This document shows positions 45,522 through 53,575 of a stretch of DNA of 64,000 bases, one piece after another (the stretch's first letter is position 1; the number at the start of each line of letters is the position of its first letter). This stretch comes from Pseudomonas sp. (GTDB taxonomy: Bacteria; Pseudomonadota; Gammaproteobacteria; Pseudomonadales; Pseudomonadaceae). The notes below the pieces were generated by a model, which saw only the letters and a list, made by a program, of their open reading frames with translations, had not been told where the DNA came from and ran no database searches. The position numbers and the translations under genes were made by a program. The stretch lies in the NCBI RefSeq assembly GCF_030698175.1, contig NZ_JAUYNT010000022.1, positions 42,384 through 106,383 on the forward strand. Direction: 5' to 3'.

Positions 45522-46683
45522 CAGGGCTTCTTGCCTCAGTATTAGGTTGGGTACCGCAGTGCCTCGGGCGACCGGCAAAGGCCGGCAGCAGCGTGGCGAT
45601 CAAGCTCATCAGCATCAGCGCGAAATACAACTCGGCGTTGATCACCTGTTGCTGTAACAGCAGATTGAGAAAGACGATTTCGGTCAAGCCACGGGTGTTG
45701 AGCAGCAAGGTCTCGCGCCATTTACCGCGCCGCGCGCCCAGCTGGCCGTCGGCCCAGGACAGCCCCAGCCAGTTGCCGGCCAGTTTGCTGACAATCGGCA
45801 GCACCAGCAGGCCGGCAAACTGCAGCCAACTGTAACCTTGCCAGGCGTTTTGCCAGTCGATCTGCAACAGGCCGTAGGCCAGAATCAACGGCACCGTCAG
45901 CCAGGTTTGCAGCCAGGCCAGCCAGGCCGCCGGCAGCGGCATTTGCAGTGGCAAGCGCAAACTGGCGAGCAGCAACAGATAGCCGATGCCGAACAACAGG
46001 GCATTCAACTTCAACTGTTGCAGCAGCAGTAACAGCCCTAAAAAAATCAGCCCATTGAGCCGTGCCGATTGCAGTTGCGGCCATGCGCGCTGCAGCAGCT
46101 TCAACAGCAGTGGCGTGCCGGCCGCCAATAACGGCCAGAGCAGCGTGCTCGGCTGACTGCCACCCTGGGCCAGGCCGAAGATCAGCCAGCAGAACAGGTC
46201 CATCAGGATCGCCGCCTGCAGCAATTGGCGGATCAAATCAGGTGGGTACTGCTGGTGCTGCAAATACAAAAACAGCACCGGAATGGCGGTCAGGGCAAAC
46301 AGCAAACCGACTGCCACACAGGCCAAAGTGCTCAGCCCCGGCAGCAGCCACAGCGCCACCGCCAGCCCGCAGAAAAACGGCAGAAAGAAACTCGGCAGGG
46401 CGATCTTCAGGCTCGCCGGCTGCAGGTCCAGATCGATCACATCACTCAGCAGACACCCCAGCAACAGGCTAAACGCCAGCCCATACAGGCCGTGCAGCCA
46501 CTGCGGCGCCAGCAGCGCGCTGGCATCCACGCCCAGCGGCGCGGCCCACCACAGCAGCAGTGGCAGGCCGAGCATGCCGAATAGCAACTGGCTGACGATG
46601 GCGATCAGCCCCAGGCGCCGGCCCAACCAAGTGGCCAGGGCAAACAGCAGTAACAAGCCGAGCCAGCCCAGGGCGATGCTCAT
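45508..46683 (-). CDS. CPA2-type monovalent cation/proton antiporter-like protein
   Basis: A 391-residue inner-membrane protein with about 12 hydrophobic segments. ALTAIPVLFLYL near 135 and NTRGLTEIVFLNLL near 340 match the Kef/CHX (CPA2) motifs LTAxPVL and NTRGLxEL. There is no C-terminal TrkA domain. It overlaps apeM by 4 nt and the halogenase gene by 14 nt, so it is part of the operon. Its role in pigment synthesis is unknown: it may balance protons moved by ApeM or supply an ion, but that is a guess. Confidence 0.78.
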   Translation of the reverse strand: MSIALGWLGLLLLFALATWLGRRLGLIAIVSQLLFGMLGLPLLLWWAAPLGVDASALLAPQWLHGLYGLAFSLLLGCLLSDVIDLDLQPASLKIALPSFFLPFFCGLAVALWLLPGLSTLACVAVGLLFALTAIPVLFLYLQHQQYPPDLIRQLLQAAILMDLFCWLIFGLAQGGSQPSTLLWPLLAAGTPLLLKLLQRAWPQLQSARLNGLIFLGLLLLLQQLKLNALLFGIGYLLLLASLRLPLQMPLPAAWLAWLQTWLTVPLILAYGLLQIDWQNAWQGYSWLQFAGLLVLPIVSKLAGNWLGLSWADGQLGARRGKWRETLLLNTRGLTEIVFLNLLLQQQVINAELYFALMLMSLIATLLPAFAGRPRHCGTQPNTEARSPDEVC

Positions 46684-49004
46684 CGGCCGCGCTCCTGGCT
46701 AGCCCAAGGCGCCAGCAGAAAGCAGAAGAACAGCCCCAGGCTAATGGTTAAGCCGAAGTTGGCAATCGCCGGTGTCTGGCTGAGCAGCAGCAGGCCGAAC
46801 GATAGCCAACTGAGCAGCCCAGAGAGCAAGGTGCCGAGCAGACTGACCGGGGCGCCACCAATCGCTTCGCGCATAAGGATCGCGTAATCGACACCGATGG
46901 CGGTAATCAGCAGCAAACCGAACAGGCTAAACAGGGTTAACGGCTGACTCAGCCAGCCCAGACAGGCCAGGGTCGCCAGCGCCGCCAACAGCGGCAGGCA
47001 GACCACCCGCAGCGCGCCGGCAAAGCCAAAGGGCAGGCACAGCAGCACTAAAATCGCCCCACAGGAGAGCAGCTTCAACTCGGCGGCGCTCAGTTGGGTG
47101 GCGGCAAATAACTGATTCAGCTCGCCGATCCGATCGACCAGTTGCACGCCGTCAAAACCCTCGGCCGCGCCGCGCAACTGCGCTGCATTGGCCTGACCTT
47201 GCAGGCTGACTAACCCGGCCACGTCGCCGTCGGCCGTGACGCCCAACCACAGTGGCCGCCAAGCTTCAGCCAACGGCCCGGCCAGCGTCACCTCCAGACT
47301 TGGTGCCGGCAACAGCAGCTGCGCCAGCTCCTGCTGCAAGGCCGCCAGCGGGATGCCCATGGCCAGCAACGGCTGCCAATGCTGCGGCAATTGCTGCACG
47401 GCCTGGCGCAGGGGTTGCAGCGCCGAGTCGGGGCTTTGTAACTGGCTCAGGGCGCGGTAATCCTGCAGTTGTTTGGCCGCCACCAGGCCGTCCAGCCGCA
47501 GGGCCAAGGCGGCCTGGCGCTCTAGCAACTGCTGTTGATCGGCGCCGCGCACCAGAAAGAACTGACTGGTTGGCTGCTGCCCGGTCAGCCCAGCAATCTG
47601 CCGAGCCTCACTAAGAAGTTGCGGCTCTTGGCCCAGCCACTGGCGCAAATCATTCTGGCTCTGTACTTGCCACAGGCCAGCGCCACACAGCAGCAAAAAC
47701 ACCAAGAGCAGCGGGCCGCTGCCGATTTTATCCAACAGCCGCTGGCGCAGCCGCAACAGTTGCTCGGCAAAACCCAGCAAGCTGGCCGGCGGTGTTAGCC
47801 GCAGCGGCGCCAGCCAGGCCGGCAGCAAACACACCGCGCACAGATAAGCGCCCAGCAGCCCGGCCGCCGAGAACAGGGCGATCTGGGTCAACGCCGGAAA
47901 CGGCGTAAAAGCCAGGGCCAGGTAGCCGATCAGATTGGTGCCCAGGCTCAGGCTCAACCCCGGCAAAGTCGCCCACAACGCCGACCAGCTGCGCCACGCC
48001 GGCATGCTCCAGCTCTTGCTCAGGTAGTGCAGCGGATAGTCGGCGGCCACCCCGATCAGGCTGGCACCGAGCACCAGGGTCAGCGCATTGATCTGCCCGA
48101 ACACCAGCACGCAGGCCGTGCACCCGGCCAACAAGGCCACCGCCACCGGTAACAAACTCAGCAGCACCCGCCAGCGGCGAAACGCCAGCAGCAGCAACAG
48201 CAAAGTACCGAGGGTCGCGCCGCCACCGATCCAGCTGATCTCGCGGCTGGCCTTGGCTTGGCCGGCGGCGGCGTAGAGCACACCACTGGCCGCCAGCAAC
48301 TGGCCGCCTTGGGCAGTCACAACAGTGCGTGCCCGGGCGACGGCGGCGGCAATTGCCTTGGGCGCTTGCAGGTCAAAAGAGTCGCCTGCGGTATGGGCGC
48401 GCAACAATGCCCAGGTCATGCCCTGGTTCTCCAGCAGCAGCACACCACTGCCCAGGTCCGCCTGCACTTGCCTGCGCGGGTTCAGGCCTTGCTGGGCACG
48501 GGCGCCCAGCCCCAACCAGTCCTGCTCGGGTGGTAGCAGGCGGCCGCTGGCGAAGGTGTCGAATAACTGCGCGACCCGCTGCTGAATAAACAGCTCGGGC
48601 TGGGCCAACAACAGTTGCCGATCAGCCAGCGGCAACAGACTCAAGCGACTGCCGCGCAATTGCTGGCGGATGACGTCGAGGTCGGCCTGCAGGCTCCATT
48701 GCACCCGATCAAACTGCGGCAGCTGACGCCATTGCTGGCCGAGTTGCCCGGCCAGCGCGATAGCCTCGACACGCCGGGGATGGCCGACCAACAACAGCAC
48801 CTCGCGATTCAGCGGCTCCTGCATGCGCTGCTCGGCTTGCTGCACCAGCGCATCGCTGCTGCCGGCCGGCAACAGCGCCAACATGCTCGCCATCACTGGC
48901 GGGCCGTTGCGCCATTGCCAGGCGGCAAGCGCCAGCAAAGCCAGCAACAGCACGGCAAATAACCGTGGCAAGTTGCGCTCCAGTGCCGGGCGATTAAGGA
49001 GCAA
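46680..49004 (-). CDS. apeM: Aryl polyene MMPL/RND-type exporter ApeM
   Basis: A 774-residue membrane exporter with two similar halves. Each has an N-terminal helix, a large periplasmic loop and a block of five helices (about 250-400 and 640-770). GVAADYPLHYLSKS and GVDYAILMREA are the two matching helix-4 motifs of the MMPL family. It should move the aryl polyene lipid out of the inner membrane. The start appears to be a TTG at 49004 with GGAG ten bases upstream; it overlaps apeL by 11 nt. Confidence 0.88.
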   Translation of the reverse strand: MLLNRPALERNLPRLFAVLLLALLALAAWQWRNGPPVMASMLALLPAGSSDALVQQAEQRMQEPLNREVLLLVGHPRRVEAIALAGQLGQQWRQLPQFDRVQWSLQADLDVIRQQLRGSRLSLLPLADRQLLLAQPELFIQQRVAQLFDTFASGRLLPPEQDWLGLGARAQQGLNPRRQVQADLGSGVLLLENQGMTWALLRAHTAGDSFDLQAPKAIAAAVARARTVVTAQGGQLLAASGVLYAAAGQAKASREISWIGGGATLGTLLLLLLAFRRWRVLLSLLPVAVALLAGCTACVLVFGQINALTLVLGASLIGVAADYPLHYLSKSWSMPAWRSWSALWATLPGLSLSLGTNLIGYLALAFTPFPALTQIALFSAAGLLGAYLCAVCLLPAWLAPLRLTPPASLLGFAEQLLRLRQRLLDKIGSGPLLLVFLLLCGAGLWQVQSQNDLRQWLGQEPQLLSEARQIAGLTGQQPTSQFFLVRGADQQQLLERQAALALRLDGLVAAKQLQDYRALSQLQSPDSALQPLRQAVQQLPQHWQPLLAMGIPLAALQQELAQLLLPAPSLEVTLAGPLAEAWRPLWLGVTADGDVAGLVSLQGQANAAQLRGAAEGFDGVQLVDRIGELNQLFAATQLSAAELKLLSCGAILVLLCLPFGFAGALRVVCLPLLAALATLACLGWLSQPLTLFSLFGLLLITAIGVDYAILMREAIGGAPVSLLGTLLSGLLSWLSFGLLLLSQTPAIANFGLTISLGLFFCFLLAPWASQERGR

Positions 49005-49575
49005 AGTCGCGACGCTCCTGCTCAGTCAGCTCGCTGCCGGGCTGGGTCGCCGGCATCAGCAGCAAGGTGCTGTCACCCTGCACTTCCCGCAGTTCGATGC
49101 GCTCAACCAAGGCGCCGCCCTGAATCTGGATGTCGCTGAAAATCTGCTTGAGCAGCAGCGAACGTGGCTGCAACTGCAGTTGCCAGGCCTTGCTGGTGCC
49201 CTGCAAGTGCAAGTCAAAGTCCCGCGCCAAACCGCTGTGATCTCCCTTGAGCACCGCCAAAAACAAGCGGCTCTGCTGGGCGGCCACATCCTGCCCCGGC
49301 GGCTGCCAGCCCTGGGGACCGCGGCGGGCGATGCCGTTGGCGTCGATACGGTAGTCCTGCTGCAGCGGGCTGTGCAAAAACCACAGCAAGCCGAGTTCAC
49401 GGGACAAGACAAATTGGCCTTTGCTGGTCAGCGGCTGGGCCAAGGCCCGCAGGTGCTTCTGCTGAATAAAGGGCCCACGCACCAGCTCCGCCTTGGCCAG
49501 TTGGGCACTCAGTTGATCCAGGTCGAAGGCTTGAGTCTGGCCCGCACAGAGCAGCGCAAAGCTGGCCAGCAGCAC
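48994..49575 (-). CDS. apeL: LolA-like periplasmic carrier ApeL
   Basis: A 193-residue LolA-fold carrier. The best start is the GTG at 49575, giving the signal VLLASFALLCAGQTQA followed by FDLDQLSAQLA. FIQQKHLRALAQPLTSKGQFVLS is the LolA-like segment. It should carry the polyene lipid across the periplasm. A palindromic repeat sits directly before this start, and the frame stays open through it to a GTG at 49809 that overlaps the apeK stop (GTGA). A longer product of 271 residues with a repeat-encoded insert is therefore also possible. The original signal peptide was probably rearranged by the insertion. Confidence 0.82.
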   Translation of the reverse strand: MLLASFALLCAGQTQAFDLDQLSAQLAKAELVRGPFIQQKHLRALAQPLTSKGQFVLSRELGLLWFLHSPLQQDYRIDANGIARRGPQGWQPPGQDVAAQQSRLFLAVLKGDHSGLARDFDLHLQGTSKAWQLQLQPRSLLLKQIFSDIQIQGGALVERIELREVQGDSTLLLMPATQPGSELTEQERRDFAP

Positions 49576-49577
49576 CT

Positions 49578-49721
49578 GTAGGATGGGTGGAGCGCAGCGA
49601 TACCCATCACGGCAAAAGCCACGCCTTGCAATGCGCAGGTTGGACGCGCGGCGATCGCTGGATTGATCGGCGGCGGACGGCGGATGTTTGATGGGTATCG
49701 CTGCGCTCAACCACATCCTAC
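49578..49721. repeat. GTAGGATG...CATCCTAC palindromic repeat at the 5' end of apeL
   Basis: A 144-bp element, GTAGGATGGGTGGAGCGCAGCGATACCCATC at its left and GATGGGTATCGCTGCGCTCAACCACATCCTAC at its right (each arm described in two adjoining parts), with long inverted arms. It belongs to the same family as 53468-53538. On the minus strand it contains no stop codon in the apeL frame. Confidence 0.85.
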
Positions 49722-49805
49722 AAAAGGCGGCGACCGATTCAATAGTTAACCTGTTCACCTGCTCGTTGGGAGGCAGCAAACGAAACAACCCGGCCAAGCG
49801 CAAAC

Positions 49806-50231
49806 TCACGAAAGCACCCGCTCGACCGCAGCCACCAGCACCCGTGGCGAGGCCAACTGCATCTCGCGGCTGGCGATGTCTACCGCCACCTGCACGCTGC
49901 TGGCGCGGGTCAGGCGTTCGCCAGTGGCGGCATCGCTGATCAGGTAATTGATCTTCAGGCGGTTCTGCCACTCGATCAGGTCGGCGCGCACCTTGATCCG
50001 CTGGCCAAACTGGGCACCGCGCACATAGCGCAACTGCAGGTCGATAATCGGCCAGGCGTAACCGGCGGCACGCATCTGCTGATAGTTGTGGCCGAGCTTG
50101 TCGAGCAGCGCACAACGGGCTACTTCCAGGTATTTGACATAGTGACCGTGCCAGACCACCTCCATCGAGTCGACATCGAAGAACGGCACCTCGAACTCGA
50201 TCTCTGCCTGCAACACGCCTTTGCTACGCAT
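49806..50231 (-). CDS. apeK: Hotdog thioesterase ApeK
   Basis: A 141-residue 4HBT-type thioesterase. It has the motif FFDVDSMEVVWHGHYVKYLE near residues 17-36, with the catalytic Asp and the WHGHY box. It may release or edit acyl chains on ACP in polyene synthesis. It overlaps the ammonia-lyase gene by 8 nt (ATGCGTAG), and its stop overlaps a GTG in the apeL frame. Confidence 0.87.
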   Translation of the reverse strand: MRSKGVLQAEIEFEVPFFDVDSMEVVWHGHYVKYLEVARCALLDKLGHNYQQMRAAGYAWPIIDLQLRYVRGAQFGQRIKVRADLIEWQNRLKINYLISDAATGERLTRASSVQVAVDIASREMQLASPRVLVAAVERVLS

Positions 50232-51789
50232 ACAGACTCCAATGCTGACTGCGGATGCGCGTCAGGCACAGGCGCAATTCGCCTTCCAGGGCGCGGTCCT
50301 CGATCACCGGCGGGAAATCCTCGGCCAGCTGTGCGTGCATCAGCGCCAGAGCCGCCGGCAAGGTGCGGTTGCCATCGCGCTGACGCAGCCAGACGCCTTG
50401 ATTGGCGGCCAGCAGGGTGGCGGCCGCGACCTGTTCGGTCAGCTCCAGGCTGCGCAAGGCATCGCGGGCGGCGATGGTGCCCATGCTGACCTTGTCCTGG
50501 TTGTGGCATTCGGTGGAGCGCGAAAACACGCTGGCCGGCATGGTGTTTTTCAAGGCTTCGGCGGTCCAGGCGCTGGCGCCGATCTGCACCGCCTTGAAGC
50601 CGTGATTGATCATCGCAGTGGCGGCCGGCGCGCCAGACAGGTTGCTCGGCAGGCCATGGTTATAGCGGGTGTCGACCAGCAGGGCCAGCTGCCGGTCGAG
50701 CAGATCGGCGACATTGCCGACCAGGTTCTTCAGGCTGTCCATGGCAAAGGCGATATGGCCGCCGTAGAAGTGCCCACCGTGCAGCACGCGGCCGGCCTCG
50801 GCGTCGATCAGCGGGTTGTCGTTGGCGCTGTTCAGCTCGGTTTCGATAAATTGCCGCAGCAAGCCCAGGCTGTCGGCCATCACCCCCAGTACATGGGGCG
50901 CGCAGCGCAGCGAGTAGCGATCCTGCAGGCGGTGCAGCGGCGCGGTCGGCGCATCGATGGCGAGATCGGCGCGAATCCAGGCGGCCACCTGCATCTGCCC
51001 CGGATGGGGCTTGGCGGCGAACAGGCGCTCGTCGAAGTGCTCGGGATTGCCCTCCAGCGCCAGCACGTTCAGCGCGGTAATCCGGGTGGCCAGCTTGAGC
51101 AGATAGTCCGCGCGAGCAAAGGCCTGGCAGGCCAGGGCGGTCATCACCGCGGTGCCATTCATCAGCGCCAGGGCTTCTTTCGGGCGCAGCACCAGCGGTT
51201 GCCAGTCCAGCTCGGCATGCACCTCGGCAGAACTGCGTTGCTCGCCGCGAAACAGCACCTCGCGCTCACCGGACAGGGTGGCGGCCACATAGGACAGCGG
51301 GGTTAAATCGCCACTGGCGCCCACCGAGCCTTCCTCGGGAATCAGCGGCAGCACATCGTGTTCGAGAAAGGCCTGCAGCCGCTCCAACAACTCGACCCGC
51401 ACCCCCGACCAGCCTTGCGCCAACGACTGCAAGCGCGCCGCCAGCACGGCACGGCTGGCCTCGGCATTCAGCAACTGGCCCAGGCCGCAGCCGTGGAAGG
51501 TGTACAGATGCCGTGGCAACGCCTCGACCTGATGCAGCGGCACCGCCACCACGCAGGAGTCGCCGTAGCCGGTGGTGACGCCATAGATCACCCCTTCGCG
51601 ATCCAGCAGACTGTCGAGAAACGCCGCGCCCTTGGCGATTTTCGCCCGATAGGCGGGGTCGTTCTGCAATTGCGCCGGCGCACGAAGCTGGGCCAGGGCG
51701 ACTATCTGCTCGATGCACAGCGGCGCTTCGCCGAAAATCACCGGCGCCGGCGTATTGCTTGGCTGACTACTTGGACTGAAGCTGTTCAT
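50224..51789 (-). CDS. Aromatic amino acid ammonia-lyase (HAL/TAL family)
   Basis: A 521-residue enzyme of the MIO ammonia-lyase family. The prosthetic triad Ala158-Ser159-Gly160 is in VGASGDLTPLS, and Tyr in VTTGYGDS (71-78) is the catalytic loop tyrosine. The selectivity pair, Ser-His in histidine and His-Leu in tyrosine ammonia-lyases, reads Phe98-His99 (YTFHGCGLG), so the substrate is not certain. In this cluster it most likely makes a cinnamate or coumarate-type starter. I start at the ATG at 51789 with GGAAG five bases upstream. It overlaps the acyltransferase gene by 23 nt. Confidence 0.88.
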   Translation of the reverse strand: MNSFSPSSQPSNTPAPVIFGEAPLCIEQIVALAQLRAPAQLQNDPAYRAKIAKGAAFLDSLLDREGVIYGVTTGYGDSCVVAVPLHQVEALPRHLYTFHGCGLGQLLNAEASRAVLAARLQSLAQGWSGVRVELLERLQAFLEHDVLPLIPEEGSVGASGDLTPLSYVAATLSGEREVLFRGEQRSSAEVHAELDWQPLVLRPKEALALMNGTAVMTALACQAFARADYLLKLATRITALNVLALEGNPEHFDERLFAAKPHPGQMQVAAWIRADLAIDAPTAPLHRLQDRYSLRCAPHVLGVMADSLGLLRQFIETELNSANDNPLIDAEAGRVLHGGHFYGGHIAFAMDSLKNLVGNVADLLDRQLALLVDTRYNHGLPSNLSGAPAATAMINHGFKAVQIGASAWTAEALKNTMPASVFSRSTECHNQDKVSMGTIAARDALRSLELTEQVAAATLLAANQGVWLRQRDGNRTLPAALALMHAQLAEDFPPVIEDRALEGELRLCLTRIRSQHWSLYA

Positions 51790-52726
51790 CGCACTTCCAA
51801 AAGGGATAAAAATTAAACCATTGCGCCGGCGCGCTGAGGCAATGCTGGCCAAGGCGCTCGGCGTAGCGCTGCACCCACTGGCGGATCACCGCGTCCCGCT
51901 CCGGGCGGGACCAGTGCACGCTGGCGGCAAAGGGTTCGAGCTGCAACTGGTAGCGGCCGTCGATTTTCAAACAACTGAGCAGGTTCACCGGGCAGCGCAG
52001 CAAGCCGGCCAACAGCCAGGGGCCTTGGGGAAACGCCGCAGGCTTGCCGAGAAAATCCACCGTTACCTTGCGCCCGCCCTGCAAGGGTACGCGGTCGCCG
52101 GCAATCGCCAGCCACTCGCCGCGCTCCAGGCGCTCGGACAGTTGCAACATGATGCCGGGGTCCAGCTCGCTAACCTGAATCAGCTGCAGATGGCTGGCGC
52201 CGGCCTCCCCAAGCAGGCGATTGAATTGCGCCGCGTGCTTGGTGTGCACCAGCACGTTCATCCGCACCCGCTCACCCAGTTCGGCCAGCACTCGGCTGAC
52301 TTCCAGATTACCCAAGTGCGCACAGACCAGCAGTTGTCCACGGCCGCCCTGATGCAATTGGCTGCGCAAATCAGCCGGATCGACCAGGCTAATCTCGGCC
52401 AGGGGCAACTTGCCGTGCCAGACATCCAGCTTGTCCAACAGGCTGTCGGCAAAGGCCATAAATTGAGCAAATACCGAACGCCGGCTCGGCGCTAACTCGG
52501 GCCGACCGCTCCAAATAGCCAGGTTGCGCTGATACTCGGCGATGCTGTGGCGAGCCTTACGACCGCACAAGAAAAAGTAAATGACGATGGCATACAGCAG
52601 CGGACTGAGCAGCCGCCGCCCCAGCAGGCGCAGCAGCGTGGCGGTGAGTTTCATCAGCCAAAAGCTGCCGCGTTCGCCTTGGGCGGCCCAGTGCTGACTG
52701 CCTGGCTGCTGGTCTAGATTGCTCAT
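51767..52726 (-). CDS. LpxL-like lysophospholipid acyltransferase of the ape cluster
   Basis: A 319-residue acyltransferase of the LpxL/HtrB superfamily with one N-terminal membrane helix (about 37-52). It has VCAHLGNLEVSRVLAEL (the H-x4-D/E type motif as HLGNLE) and AIAGDRVPLQGGRKVTVDFLG. It should attach the polyene or a fatty acid to the lipid or sugar anchor. In many ape clusters this domain is fused to the glycosyltransferase as ApeJ; here the two are separate genes overlapping by 4 nt. Confidence 0.85.
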   Translation of the reverse strand: MSNLDQQPGSQHWAAQGERGSFWLMKLTATLLRLLGRRLLSPLLYAIVIYFFLCGRKARHSIAEYQRNLAIWSGRPELAPSRRSVFAQFMAFADSLLDKLDVWHGKLPLAEISLVDPADLRSQLHQGGRGQLLVCAHLGNLEVSRVLAELGERVRMNVLVHTKHAAQFNRLLGEAGASHLQLIQVSELDPGIMLQLSERLERGEWLAIAGDRVPLQGGRKVTVDFLGKPAAFPQGPWLLAGLLRCPVNLLSCLKIDGRYQLQLEPFAASVHWSRPERDAVIRQWVQRYAERLGQHCLSAPAQWFNFYPFWKCDEQLQSK

Positions 52727-53454
52727 CGCCAGCGCCGCCAGAGGATCAGTGGCGCGCGCAGCAACATGCCGAAAAACAGCTTGGCGTGCATCTTGGAGAT
52801 CAGCGCGTTGTCGTGCAGCAGGCGAAAATGCGATAGGCCGTCGGCCGGGTAACGCACCCGAATCGGCAACCACTGCATCGGCTGATTGCGCCAGCTCAGA
52901 CGCACCAGAATCTCGCTGTCAAAATCCATGCGCCGACCAATGGCCACTGAGTCGATCAACGCCAGGGTGACGGCCAGCGGGTAGACGCGAAAGCCGCACA
53001 TGGAGTCGGGAATGCTCAGCGATAGACTGTTGATCCACACCCAGACATGGGTCAGGTAGCGGCCATACAGACGGCCCTTGGGCACGCTGGCGTCGTATTG
53101 CGGGTAGCCGCAGATCAACGTTTGCGGGCTGGCGGCGGCAGCGGCAAGAAAGCCATCGAGCGACTGCAGGTCGTGCTGGCCATCGGCGTCCACCTGCAAA
53201 GCGTGGCTAAAGCCCAGGCGCGCCGCTTCGCGCAGACCGGCCATCACCGCGCCGCCCTTGCCTTGATTGCTCGGCAAACGCAGCAGATAGCACTCGGCCT
53301 GCGCCGCCAGCCCGTCGATCACCGCCGCGCAGGCGGCACTGGAGCCGTCATCCACCAACAGACACGGCAAGCCGGCAGAGCGCAGTTGCGCGATCACCGC
53401 CGGCAAGGCCAGTTCATGGTTAAACACCGGAATCAGCGCGCAGACCTTATGCAT
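52723..53454 (-). CDS. Family 2 glycosyltransferase of the ape cluster
   Basis: A 243-residue GT2 enzyme. It begins MHKVCALIPVFNHELALPAV and shows LLVDDGSSAAC, LPSNQGKGGAVMAGL and the metal site VDADGQHD. A C-terminal membrane-proximal segment (RLLHDNALISKMHAKLFFGML) is present. It corresponds to the N-terminal half of ApeJ. Its start lies 8 bp before the end of a 42-codon frame that runs through a palindromic repeat. Confidence 0.88.
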   Translation of the reverse strand: MHKVCALIPVFNHELALPAVIAQLRSAGLPCLLVDDGSSAACAAVIDGLAAQAECYLLRLPSNQGKGGAVMAGLREAARLGFSHALQVDADGQHDLQSLDGFLAAAAASPQTLICGYPQYDASVPKGRLYGRYLTHVWVWINSLSLSIPDSMCGFRVYPLAVTLALIDSVAIGRRMDFDSEILVRLSWRNQPMQWLPIRVRYPADGLSHFRLLHDNALISKMHAKLFFGMLLRAPLILWRRWR

Positions 53455-53575
53455 CGGCAGCCACCACGTAGGATGGGTGGAGCGCAGCGATACCCATCGC
53501 CATTTTGTTGGGTATCGCTGCGCTCAACGCCAACCTACCAAAGCCCGCGCCAACGCCAACACCTGCGCGGCTCAT
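53447..53575 (-). other. 42-codon spacer ORF through the repeat
   Basis: It starts at an ATG overlapping the apeHI stop (ATGA) and stops at a TAA located eight bases into the glycosyltransferase gene (ATGCATAA). Most of it is repeat-encoded (LALSAAIPNKMAMGIAALHPSY). No likeness to a protein family. It is listed because it keeps translation continuous between the two real genes. Confidence 0.45.
53468..53538. repeat. GTAGGATG...CAACCTAC palindromic repeat between apeHI and the GT gene
   Basis: A 71-bp hairpin-forming repeat of the same family as 49578-49721. The arms GGATGGGTGGAGCGCAGCGA and TCGCTGCGCTCAACGCCAAC are inverted with mismatches; the centre is CATTTTGTTG. Confidence 0.85.

Noticed and set aside
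49810..50115. Extension of apeL to a 373-codon frame
   Set aside because: The upstream part runs through apeK in another frame; no family supports it. The GTG at 49809 is the furthest plausible start.
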